Source: Serilophus lunatus (taxonomy: Eukaryota; Chordata; Aves; Passeriformes; Eurylaimidae). Taken from it: DNA of 64,000 nucleotides. Position 1 is the stretch's first letter. Each line of letters starts with the position of its first letter. The notes below the pieces were generated by a model, which worked only from the letters and a program-made list of their open reading frames with translations, was not told the DNA's origin and searched no databases. Position numbers and translations under genes: made by a program. Positions 9,586 through 20,740 of this stretch are shown piece by piece. The stretch spans positions 643,490 through 707,489 of the forward strand of contig VXBA01005480.1 of the NCBI GenBank assembly GCA_013399895.1, in the 5' to 3' direction.

Positions 9586-12500
9586 CTAGTTGAGCTGACG
9601 TATGAGCTGGTTGATTGCTTCTCCTCTGTAGCCAGGCTTACCCATTTCCTTGAGGAAACCCACTTTGTTACGCGACGCATGGCGGGCCACTGACAGATGA
9701 AATGGCCACAGAAAGTTTGTGACTCTTTTGAAATACCTCCCAGTTGAGTAGACTTCATGAATAAGGTCTTCCAGGCAAATAATACCACAGCACCCTGCAG
9801 AAAAATAAAACAGAGATGCCCAACTGTATTATCTTTCCTCACTGCTCTGGAATTGCCAGTCCTCCAGTTTGGCAAGATTTTTCTCCCTCGTCACCCCCTC
9901 AGGTCAGATTGCAAACTCAACATCCAACTCTTGCCTCACGTTTCTCACCCTCTTCCTCACCTAAATGTTGCTCTATCAGCATGTTGTCTGTCAGAGGTAT
10001 CCTCTTTTTCTTGATCTTGGCCTGGCCCCGTTTCAGGATGAGCTCTCGCACAGATTTCAGGTTTGGGCGTCTGTACAAAATAAAAATCGGATTCTGTAAC
10101 GCAGAGACACCATACGGTGGGAAGCCCCATGCTACTTCCTTGTACAGAGGTGGGAAAGTAACCAAGTTATGTTGAGTCCAACGACAAAAGGGACAATAAC
10201 AAGTTTTGGACATAAATTTGATTAATTTTTGACCAGCTATGGGTCTGTGATACCCGATGGAGAATCAAAAAGCTATGACATTACACTACTGCCAAGGCAC
10301 GGGAGCAGTACTTACCCCCACGCCACGTAAGGCTCCACAACCCGCAGCATCTTCAGGGACAACGGGCTCAGCTTAACAAAGACCCCAGTGAAATTCTTTC
10401 TCAGCCGCAGCAACTCAATCGCTCTTTTTACCCTCTTGGTCACTCCCTTAATACTGAGTCAGAAAAAAAGACCAAAACATTAGCAGTAAACACTACACCA
10501 ACAAAAGAGGAGACACGTCTGGGTTGATCACCCAGAAATGACACAATAAACAGGAGCAATGATAAAGGCAAGGAGCAGGGACAGGTCCTTACTCCACAAT
10601 CCGCACGACGAAGGCCAGTTTGTGCTCCTGAGGGGCAGCTGCCTGCCCAGGCCTCTGCTCCATGCGGCGCAGCCGGGTGTCATCGCGGTGTCTGCGCCAG
10701 GAATCGCGAACAAACGTCTCAAGGCGCCTAAACTGGATCTGTTTCCCCTTCTGCTGCTACAGACAAAAGGGAAAGAAAGTATCAGCCACCCCCAGCAGGC
10801 TCAGAGGTTTGCATCTGACAGGCCAAAGGAAAGGCAGGACTTGATGAACAATGCTCTTTCAACTTTGGAAGCAGGAAGAAAATAAATCTGACAATCTAAG
10901 CCCAAGGGAGACAGAACTGAGGGACAACACATGAATTTACAGGCAGCTAGCTATGACTTATGAACAGTGAACAAAGAATTTTTTTCCCCAGGAAAAATAC
11001 AAATTAAAAAATACAGTGCAAGACCCAGGATACATTTAGGCATAGCAGAACTCAAATGGAAGCATTTATAGCCACACACAAGCTCAGCAAGCATTGGGAA
11101 AGCCAGAAACAACATTTGTATCTCGGCAAAACAGACAATATCCTAGTGTGGCTCTAAACTACATTCCAACAGAAAATAACTGTGTTTAAAGTCCTTTTCT
11201 ATAAGGGCATACAGAAAAAAAATTCAAATGTTCAAGTAACAATTAAATATTGCTAATTTCAACACAGAACATCCAGCTCACTTGGAAAAAAGTACTTTTC
11301 AGACCTATGGGAAAATTGAAAGCATTTTTTAAATTAAAAGGAGCAAGTAAATCCACCTAAATCATATTGCTTTCTCATAGGAATAGGACTCGGATATACA
11401 TGGCCTTACACAATAGCATTTAAGATACACTACTGGTTAAATTATTAAGCCACTTAAAGAGTCTGATGTTATGTGTCTTCTATTTCATCTTGTAAATCAC
11501 TCATAAAATTGGTTTGAATTTTCAAAGCAGCCAGACCTAATGAAAATCTCATCATTAAGGTAATTTTTATAATGAGAATCTTTAAGAGTGGCTATTTAAC
11601 ATTCTTGCTTATGCTTCCACTTCAACCTTGGATATACAGCAAACCACTGATGTGTTTAAAAACATAAACACAGTATCCAACAAAAATGGTAAGAGTTTTG
11701 CACACAATCCCACAGAAACAAGATTCACTGGGAAAGCTTTCAGCCACTTCCATGACAGACATGTGCTGTATTAGGCGAGGTAGAGCCAAACAAATTTGGA
11801 ATTAGAATGGTTTGCTGTGCTCATTTCGGTGTCTGGAAACAACACGCTGTACACAGGGAGTGTCTGCATTAGCACCATGTCCCACCTCATACGCAGGAAA
11901 AGGCTTCACCAGGACCTGTCTCTGCTCCAACAGAAAAATAACTGAACTCTAAATGCACCCTCAGAAAAGCACGGTTTCCATGAAGCACAATGAACTGGTT
12001 TCAGAGCACACACACCTCAGCAGCGCTGCAGTTTCCCACATGTGGCTCTAAACACGCCCCCCCCCGTCACCTCTGATCCAAGAGGGACAACCCACACGCC
12101 TCTAAACATTCCTGTTCCACCGTAACAAGCCAGAAAGTTTTGTCCTCTTTACAGGGCTCAGGGACGCACGGAGAAGATGCTCAGGGGCCGAAGAGCTGAG
12201 CTCAATTGCCCTCTCGGATGTAACCCCCGGCCGAGGGGACCGACCCCTGGGATCACCTCCGTACGGGAATTGCCTGCAGGGAATTGCCACTCCCTCCTCC
12301 GGAATCTGAGCCCGGAGAGCAGGACCCCCCCGCGACCCGCCCTACCTTGCGCTTGTTGAGCAGCGCCTGCTTGGCCTGGGTGGCCTTGATGGCCAGGTAC
12401 GCCTTCCTCTTCTTCAGCAAGTTCTCCGGCACCAGCGGGATCCGCCGCCTCGGCCTGCGGGAGACACAACCCCGTCACATCCCAGTCGCATCCCGGCCCC

Positions 12501-12617
12501 CCGGGCTGCCCCACGGCCACCCCCGGCCCTGCGGTGCCCGCGGATGGCGGCGGATCGCCCCAATCCATCATCCCCCGTCCCTCCATCCCGCCGCGCTCAC
12601 TCCTCCTCCTCCGCCAT
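9586..12617 (-). CDS. RPL7L1: RPL7L1, 60S ribosomal protein L7-like 1 (6 exons, 248 aa)
   Basis: This is the nucleolar L7-like protein of the uL30 family, related to yeast Rlp7 and RPL7, with a role in large-subunit ribosome assembly. Coding exons in transcript order: 12617-12601, 12454-12346, 10756-10593, 10453-10316, 10070-9961 and 9794-9586; all introns are GT-AG, and 747 nt gives 248 aa plus a TAG stop, near the usual ~246 aa. The N-terminus (MAEEEE, then IPLVPENLLKKRKAY at 11-25) is the basic RPL7-type N-terminal region. The body has KLAFVVRI (88-95), LKMLRVVEPYVAWG (130-143), PNLKSVRELILKRGQAK (145-161), IPLTDN (167-172), ICLEDLIHE (185-193), and the family-specific end FLKEMGKPGYRGEAINQLIR. 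The segments RELILKRGQAK and FLKEMG separate it from RPL7 itself. Intact introns and frame rule out a processed pseudogene, which is worth stating because L7 retrocopies are common. The exon 3 start (10756) was chosen because it preserves human protein length; see the tandem acceptor finding. Arg144 stands where the human protein has Phe. Confidence 0.95.
10757..12345 (-). other. RPL7L1 intron 2
   Basis: This is the only long intron of the gene (1,589 bp); the others are 139-245 bp. It starts with a GTAGGG donor and ends in a pyrimidine tract followed by TAG. I looked for box C/D small nucleolar RNA signatures because ribosome-related genes often host them. One minus-strand ATGATGA lies near 11549-11555, but no CTGA box was seen within about 100 bases downstream, so none is called. 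H/ACA RNAs cannot be excluded by eye. The remainder is AT-rich with no repeat I recognise. Confidence 0.6.
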
Positions 12618-12620
12618 CTT
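12611..12620 (-). promoter_or_regulatory. YY1-type motif over the RPL7L1 start codon
   Basis: The minus strand reads AAGATGGCGG across the initiation codon, an exact match to the YY1 core AANATGGCGG often found just downstream of the transcription start in ribosome and translation genes. It therefore probably sets the transcription start slightly upstream, giving a very short 5' UTR. Binding is inferred from the motif. Confidence 0.6.
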
Positions 12621-12637
12621 CCCGGGATCGGCCGCGC

Positions 12638-12657
12638 GGGGCGGGGCGGGGCGGGGC
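12638..12657 (+). repeat. Four tandem GGGGC units, predicted G-quadruplex and Sp1 sites
   Basis: Four GGGG runs separated by single C bases lie about 20-40 bases upstream of the RPL7L1 start codon. The plus strand is the template strand for RPL7L1, so a G-quadruplex would form on the transcribed strand. The same units form overlapping GC boxes that can bind Sp1-family factors. Confidence 0.7.
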
Positions 12658-12960
12658 GCTGCCATGGCCGCTCCCCCTTAACCCCCTGCGTCCCTGTCCG
12701 TCCGTCCCGGGGCTGCCGCCAGGGGCGAGGGGCGCGCCGCTGCCCGGCTGTGCGCTGTCCGTCCCTGTCCGCTGTGAGCCCTGCGGGAGAAGGGACGCTG
12801 GGACACGTTGTGGGCAGCCGGGTCACCCGCAGGTGGTGCCAGAGCCCCGCGCTAAGGGGCGGACGGGGTTGTGTTCCTGGTCCGTTCCCGCTGCCGTGCT
12901 GGGCAGAGGAGGGAGGGATGTCTGCGTTTACACTCTTCGTTCGGCTCGATTTACACCGGC

Positions 12961-15900
12961 GACAGTTTCCCCTTTACATGCGGAGCCCCAGCCTTGCCCT
13001 GGAAGGCTCAGTGGTGCCAGGGTTCCGCTGCTCACCTCGGGGATGCTGCAGACCTTTACGGCACAGGACATTTGGCCAATTGTGTCTTGACGCCTCGCAC
13101 TTGAGTATCTGTCTGGGTTTAGGAACTCGATCCTGCATTGCCATGTGTCCTCTGAAAAGAGCACAACCCTCGGTGAGCAAACCCAGGTCCCCATCGACTT
13201 TTGGATTATGAGATGGAAAGCAGCGGCCTTATGAAATAAATAACGTTCATTGAACACATACATAGCTATATAAATGTCACCCTGACATACCAGGGTAAGC
13301 TGCTGCCTGTGAAAATAGCTCGAATCTCTGCTAGCTCGTGGAAGAAATAACCAGCCCATTTAAATCGACAAATTAATGTGCTTTGTTTAACAGGAGGGAA
13401 ATGCAAACAGGCTCTTGGGTATTTCATTATTAATGGTAAGGAAGCAATAAGTAAGTAAATATTTCAAGCGCTGTTGCTATGAAATGTTGCACAGCATACT
13501 TAGGCTGACTGGTAAAACTTTAACCAGGAGTTACTGTATTATTGAACAGCTGTTCAAATGCCCTGGTTTGCAGGGATACTCAGGAAAAGTATTCTTACTT
13601 TCCTAGACACCAAGTTGTTGAGCACTCTGAACTCCAGTTCCCTCCTTTATTCTTCACAAGGCCGTGTTTTTTCTGTGAGATTCCCATGAGCTGTTGCAGA
13701 CAAATCCAGCGACTGTGAGCTTACAATAGTTATCATGGGATGATAAGGAAAATATTTTTTAAAAACCTGGAAATCTAGTCATCTGTGAAGCTGCCATGCT
13801 GTTCAGGCTGGTGTTTGATCCATGAAAGTCCCACCACGCATGCAGCTTGATAAAGGCAACAAAAACCTGTTGCTAGTTGAGTGCACACAAATAAAAATAG
13901 ATGAATGTGAATTTTTAACATATTAACATGATAAAATGTAAATATGTAAAGGCGGTTAAGAGAAGATTGTATCAAGAACGGACTCCTTTTTGCATGCAAA
14001 CTTTTAGGGCTCTGATTCCAAGAGCCAAGTCAGGAGATGAGGTGGGATGTCAAAAACATCTAGTCCGTGAAACTTCTTGCCTTGTTTTCTCACTTTAAGG
14101 GTATAAAACACCATTAATTTAAAATCCCATAAAATCTTTATTGACACTGTCTGCAGCCTCAAAACAGTGAAAGAGCTTGAAGGGCATCACTTTCAACAGT
14201 GAACTGCGCCCCAAACTGAAATCTGCCTCCAATTAATTCCCTATAAAAGAGCCAAAAAAATTAAATTTGGCTTATTTCGCCAAACTGTGAGCTAATCTTG
14301 GTAATATTTTAATGGGGAAAACATTCTGTGATCTTATATTGTGCCTATTTTCAGATTTTTAAAGGAAAAAGTTTATATGATTTGGAAAGAAGCCCACGAA
14401 CTACTTCACACACACTCAAACCAGTAATTAATAGAAAAACACCTGGGTGGTCCAAGATTTTCTTTTATGAAAATAACAATCATATTAGATTAATATTTCA
14501 TAAAAATATTTTTGAAGAACACTGGGGATAGATGCATGTTTTTGTTCTTCTCAAAATAAATTTCCTTTTAAAAACATGGGCATGTTTGTCAGAGATCCTG
14601 CAAATCCATTCCAAAAGGAGCAATCTGGGTATGATGAAGACACTGGATGAGACCAACACAGGTGGGTACCCTCAGGTAGTGGCATCTATTATGTCAAATT
14701 AAAAAGGCTAAAAAAATAAAGACTTTGTGTCTTCCTGGAAAAAGAAATGAGTGGGGAAAATCAATTAATTCTTTACTCATTTACCAGCATGAATGGAAAA
14801 TATTCTGGTTTAAAAAACTTGGGTTTACAGTATCTATTGTGACCACTGGAAGAAAAGCAGACTCCTAATAAACTCCTGGCACTATTCACAATTATATTCC
14901 CTGGAAATTATACCTGGAGTTTTAAGTGATGAATATTAAATTACAAATTTAAATGTGCCAAAATGTTCTGTCATTTTCTAAGAGGGGTGGTACCTATTTA
15001 CAAGTTTCCAAACTGAAACACTTGTAAGAAACAAAATGTACATTTTACTTTTTTTTTGTTTTTACTTCTAAGGGACTTCCAAAGGCCTTGTTAATGAACC
15101 TGAAATAGAAAAGTTGCTTTTCAATTAAATAAACAGCGATGGAAAGAATTTATTTTTCTATCTTGTCTACAAGAGAATGCACAGAGTGTCTGCAATTTGA
15201 GTGTATTACAGATTTAATTGTATCTTTACAGAAAAGTGGAGGTAAAAATAGACATCATTATATATGGTCTCCACAGGTCTCCATGACCTCTCTCCTTCCT
15301 CCACAGGGATGAAAAGCTACATTTTATCTGGAAGAAAGACCGATTCAATTATGTCTGAGATGAAAGACAGTGAGAACAGAACAGGTGTCTTTCCCACATT
15401 CAGTAATTGGGAATCCTACCTCCTACTAGATTACCTTTTAATTGAACCTGGGAGATAATTATGCCATTTAGGCTGCGGAAGTTTATTAATAAGTACACCA
15501 CAGCATAAACTATTCATAAAAATACTACGGACTGGGGTGCCATAAAAAGAGATGGAATGGAATAACCTAATTAGGAAGTTTGTCACATCAGTGTAGACAA
15601 TTTAATAGGAAATGTTTTGTACAACTAGATATGCTCTCTGTCCTAAATGTCAGTGATTCTGAGGCAATGGTGGTGGGTGGTAGACCATGACTTCTACCTT
15701 AAAAAATTTTTAAAAACCCATTTAATTATTCTTACCTTATGGCTCTGGTTACTGTCACAACTACATAAAATCCTTTAGCAAGTTCAGTTTTGGAGACTAG
15801 GGCAGGGAGGTGTTATTTCAAGACGAAACAGCAACCAGAAGAGGGTTAAAACATTGTAAGTGAGAAGCGATCCGCAGTAATTTAACAGAATAGTTTCAGT

Positions 15901-18900
15901 GGTTTGTAGCAAGGTCGAGCTCCAAACAAAGCTCTGAGTGCTGTAACAGTGCATGGCAATAGGGCTATAAAGGTCCTCTCACTTTTTTTTTCCCTGTTAA
16001 TTTATGCAGGAAAGTTCTGATTGGAACATTTTGTATCATCTGCATTTATTTGGGACAACTGCCGAGTCCAGATAAAGCTGCAGAGCATCCATATGGATCA
16101 GGCAGGGGAGCAGAGCCCCAAGGATGCAAGTGGTTGCCCATAGCTTTATCCCAAGAAAGGGGCTGTGTCCCAGCTGCTCCAAGCTGCCTACACACAGCAG
16201 GAACAAAGGAAGGGAGGAGGTATTTGCAAGATTCTCCTCATGGCACAGCAGAAGACCTCATAAGGCTGACTGCTAAAGCAGTAAGATGGCAGATAAAAAA
16301 ACCAGTAAATAAAAATGCAGCAATGACTTGCTGACTTTTACATGAAATCATGGGCTCTAAGCTAATTAATAAGCTTGGGAGTAGGATTTTGGAATGATAA
16401 GAGATAAAGAAAAATATCAGCTCATGCTTAGGACAACAGAATAGCAATCAAAAATTGTTAGAGAAGGGATAAAGAACAAAGCAGAGACCATCTTTCCATA
16501 GTGTAGGCTCTTACGCCTTACATTTTGGATGCTCCAGCTGTGGTCCATCACCTTTCCTCCATCTGTCCAGCCCACACTCCACCCACTCTTCCCTCAAGAC
16601 AGACCTGGAAAAGCTTCAAAGAAAGAAGATCAAAGATAGGGAATAGTTTTCATCTGTGGAGCAGCAAAAAATAGACTGGACCCTCAGGCTGGAAGAAAGG
16701 TGACTGAGGGAAGATAAAACAGTCTGTAAAATCATAAAGAATGGGACAGTTGCTCCCTCTTTCTTCCAGCACAAGAGGTAGGAAACCTCAGATGAAAGTA
16801 GGAGGCAAGTTCACAACAAATAACAGGAGTTTTTTCAGCATATGAGGTTGTAGTTAAGACACAGACCCCTTAGCCACCAGATTCTGAGGAAGGTCAGGTG
16901 AATCAAACATTTCACCCTTCTTCACCCTGTTCTGGCTCTGCAGGCAGTGAGACTCCAAACTATCTTTCCATTTTTCATAGTAGGTATGAATTTCTTTCTT
17001 TTCTACAAAGAGTGCAGATGTTTCTTTCACAACACTCAGTCCATTATTTTCACTAAATCTTTCAAACACTGATCATAAAACAGATAAGCCAATTAAAAAG
17101 GTTGCTGAATAATGAATAATTTAAAGCCCTGAGGATGAACCAGAAACTGCAAAATATCAACGCTATGCCCAAAACTCTGTTCTCCAACTATGTACAAAGA
17201 AGGAAAACCAAATTTAATTAAATCAGAGTTGTCACAGAGGGGCCAAATGATCCTTCATTCTCCTCCACTATTTGAGGGGAAGTGAGAAAAGAAATATAAT
17301 TATAGGTGGAGGTGTTGTTTCCAAAAAATGTCATACACTTTTTTAATTGCATTGCTACCTGACTTTTCCCTGATATACTGGTTTAGGATATGAAAAGGAC
17401 ATCAGTGTTTGTATTCTGCAGCCTCAGCATTGGTACTCCCTACCTCTATAAACTGGTTTTGTCAAGCAGAGGAGTTACACATTCCAGGAGTGTATCCCTG
17501 AATGCCTGCTCCTCAGTGGATCTGGCCTTCCTACTAGCTCAGCTTTAAAATTTCCATTTAGCTGAGATCCATCCCATTTCATATTCACCCTTGCTGTTAC
17601 AAAAAAACATTTGAACAGGCAGACAGAAATCGGTTTCTTTGCTTGCAAACAGAGGGGCTAATTTAGTCTGACTGCACGTCCTTCTCCCCTGTTCACCTGC
17701 ACTGTGTCCCATTTTCCTGCTTTTGAAGTCCATCCTTTGCAGTCTTTAAAAGAGATTTGGATAAATGAATCCATTTCTGCAATGATCTATTATCACTGCT
17801 GCCTGAAAGCTTGAAGGATGAGGAAAATTTGCCAAAAAGCTGAGAACAGACAGAATAAGCAAGAAGGGGATGAAGGAGCTGGTTAAGCTCCAGGAACTGC
17901 TGTCTGGGCCGCAGCTGTGGAGAGCACCTGCAGCAAGCAAAGCCCAATTGCTTGGTTCCAGCACCTCGGAGCATCATTCTTCCAGTGGTAACAGTGATCA
18001 ATCAGCTGACAGACTGAGACTGCAGGGGCACTCCGTCACCTTGGAAGAAAGCAGCTTTCCCGTTGCTCAGCCCAGTGGTACAGGGGTATGAGATGAGGGA
18101 CATGCCTCAAAAGGAATAAACCACAACAATCCAAAGCAACTGTGCTGCTTCTCTGTGCCATGCTCGGCAAGACTTCCTTTTTCCCTGAGAGTTTTCCAAA
18201 ACACCTGGCAGGATCAAGGTCTTTCTCTATCAGATTCTGTGTTCTCACATCTGAAAGAGTTTCTGCCTCAAGAGACTACACAGAGGAAGAGCTAATAAAG
18301 AAAAACTGTGTCCTGTTTCTAAACCAGTCAGCAGGATAACAAGCATTTCAATTTTCTCCACACTTACTAATTATGCTGTAAACTACTTTCTGATATGTTG
18401 TATAGACAAAGGAAAAGATTCACTAACATTCTTTTCCTTTTTTAAACAGTAAGAATAAGCCCCTTCCTGTCAGTACACAGCCTCACTACTGAAGGAAATC
18501 ATTCAGGTGCAGATGTGCTTCAAACAAATGTTAATTCTCAAAACAGTGTCTTCCCCCTCGGTGTCTGACACACTGCAGTTGTAGCTGAAAAACACCCACA
18601 ACGACAAACACACACATTTCTTTTTTTTAAATCAGTTTTGTCAAGTCACTGCCTAAGGTAAGAGTTGGTGCTATGTGACGAGGCAGAGCTAATTAGTCAG
18701 GCAGATTTTGTCAAGGAACAGAAGGCTCTTAAATCTGAGGGAAGATCCTGACCTACTTTATGTACATACTGGTGTTCTCATTTTAGGTGTTTTCATAGTC
18801 TTACTAAAGGCAGCAGCCAAATTCCCTATACAGCCAATGTAGAAAGGCTTTGTGTATTTTCAGACTGATTAATTCAAGTGCTTTAACTCGGGTTTCAGTG

Positions 18901-20359
18901 TCTCCCTCTCAAGGAAAAAATAATTTTCACAGCCTTTTAGACTGAAAATGGAAATAAATACCATCAAACTCACTCCTTCCCAAAATCTTAAAATCTCTAT
19001 TCCGCAGCACTTTAATGTGAAGAAAGAATGAGAAATGGTGGCATCTCCATCTCTCATTCTCTTCAGACTGGCTACGTTTTTGGAAGATAAGCTTGAATGA
19101 AAACACATTATCTGCAGGATTCAGTGCAGAGATAACAAGGTGAAGCATAATGGATTGTCAAAATCCACTGCTGGAATGTGATCTTACTTCTTGGGTCAGA
19201 GAGAATGTGAGTTTCCCATTCTGAGGCTGGGGCTCCTGAAGTTGCTCCTCAGCTCCAGGGATACACCACAGCTGCTTCCAACCGCTGCCAGGGCAAGCCC
19301 CGGTGCCCTCCTCTCCTTCTCTTTGTGGGAAGAATTTGATTTCTGAATGCACATGCAGGTCAGGGAAGAGCCAGGAAACATCCCTGCCATATCCTAGTGA
19401 GTCCAAAGTACTGCAGATTACATTGCAGCTGTGTTGTAGCCCCTGTATTTAATTTGCATCCAGATAAGGATTTAATTTGAAGGGCTCACTTCGTGAAAAC
19501 CTGGGAGGCGCTGCCGGAATGTAACCTTGTTATCTGTTTGTGATGATCTGGAGACACCTGGATTTAGTGGTGTTTTATAATTATTATGGATCACACACCA
19601 GATGGTTTAAACAAAAACAATTCTGATGATGAATAGCCCATGAATTCTTCACTTTAGAAGTTTGCTTTTCTGAATTTGCATCGTGGAAGTGGTCCCTTGG
19701 CCATGTTTTTTTTGTTGCTAGTTCTTTTTTCCAGTGTACAAGCCACCAAATCTACAAGGTGCTTTCTGAATAACCACATCTACCTGCAGAGTGTGAACAC
19801 TTCTGCCAATACACACGGGCATTTCCACTGCTTTCTCTTCCTACAAACTGAAATTCACTGGAAAATTAATGTAATACTTTCCATATGGAGCTAAAAAGGG
19901 AAATTTGGGGGGCTAGTGGAACAAATGGAAATATTTTTTTCCTTCCTTCAGCCCTAATTAAAATTAATATCTCTTTGGCTCAAACTAACACCAGTAACTG
20001 TAAGGAAATTAGTAGTTCAGACTACCAGCTCACTAAGCTGAGATGCTGCTGCACATATGGTACATGTGGTCACGGACTGTTCCTGAGAAAAGCCCAGATG
20101 GGTTACAGCAACCATGCAACGGACACAGTGAGGCTTTAGCCTCATTCCTTGTGGTTATTAACTTGTTTCTGTTTCATTCCCCTTTTAACTATGAGGTATT
20201 TGCTGATAACCACCAGTGGGGTCATTCTGCCTTTATAACCCGGATTCACTCCACTGTCCCCCTGCTGGCAAAGGTCTTTTCTTTTAAAATCTCTTGCAAC
20301 GAACAGAATTTTAAACTTCATTGTCAGAAGCTACAAAAGCTGACGGCTAAACAGCCTCC
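12961..20359. other. Intergenic region, no gene seen
   Basis: After the RPL7L1 CpG shore the sequence becomes AT-rich. Open frames are short and unrelated to any family I know. No tRNA, rRNA or clear transposon was found. The most structured segment is about 19400-19620, which combines an exact octamer ATTTGCAT (19452-19459), an AGATAAGG GATA-type site just after it, and CpGs in otherwise CpG-poor DNA; it is described as a candidate regulatory element in the findings. Confidence 0.6.
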
Positions 20360-20740
20360 AGCAGAGGCGTGAGGTGCCCTCAGAGCCTATCTCCCTGCGG
20401 CAGCCTGTGCCCTCAGGGCTGCTGGCATGGGCAGCACAGGGAGGCAGCGGGATGGGCATGGAGACAGAGCAGGCGTAGGGAATCCTGTATCACTCGACAT
20501 ACGGTGTCTGTTTGCCTCAGAGCACCCTTCTGACCGAGTACAGCTGAGCTCAGCATAGACTTCCAGAAGGACAGATGCTTTCCGTTCTTGATTCGGGGGA
20601 TAGCAAAGGGATGACCTGCGTGTTGTGGCGCAGGTTTGGGGAGATGCCTGGCACGGGACAGAAGCATGCACTGGTGTCACTCTTCACTGTTCGGAGCAGC
20701 GCCCCTTCCTTGCTGCACCGCCTGCAAATGCAGACACCGA
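20360..20740. other. Isolated GC- and CpG-rich patch in the intergenic desert
   Basis: About 380 bases contain roughly a dozen or more CpGs and clearly higher GC than the several kilobases on either side. Open frames of 84-103 codons cross it on both strands, but none resembles a known protein, and their frames change with strand as expected for chance frames in GC-rich DNA. It may be an orphan CpG island, an alternative or non-coding RNA promoter, or a remnant of a GC-rich inserted element. No terminal repeats or target-site duplication were identified. Confidence 0.55.

Larger units (their letters stand above)
12150..12960. promoter_or_regulatory. CpG island and promoter of RPL7L1
   Basis: GC- and CpG-rich sequence covers exons 1 and 2, intron 1 and about 340 bases upstream of the start codon, then fades by roughly 13.1 kb. 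There is no TATA box. The island extends well beyond the RPL7L1 start on the upstream side, so divergent transcription is possible, but no coding exon is visible there: the ATG at 12664 on the plus strand opens only a very short frame. Confidence 0.75.

Noticed and set aside
11460..11560. Box C/D snoRNA in RPL7L1 intron 2
   Set aside because: A C-box-like ATGATGA is present on the minus strand, but no D box CTGA at suitable distance was found.
12158..12826. Minus-strand 222-codon frame over the RPL7L1 promoter
   Set aside because: It runs in the wrong frame through RPL7L1 exons 1 and 2 and reflects high GC content.
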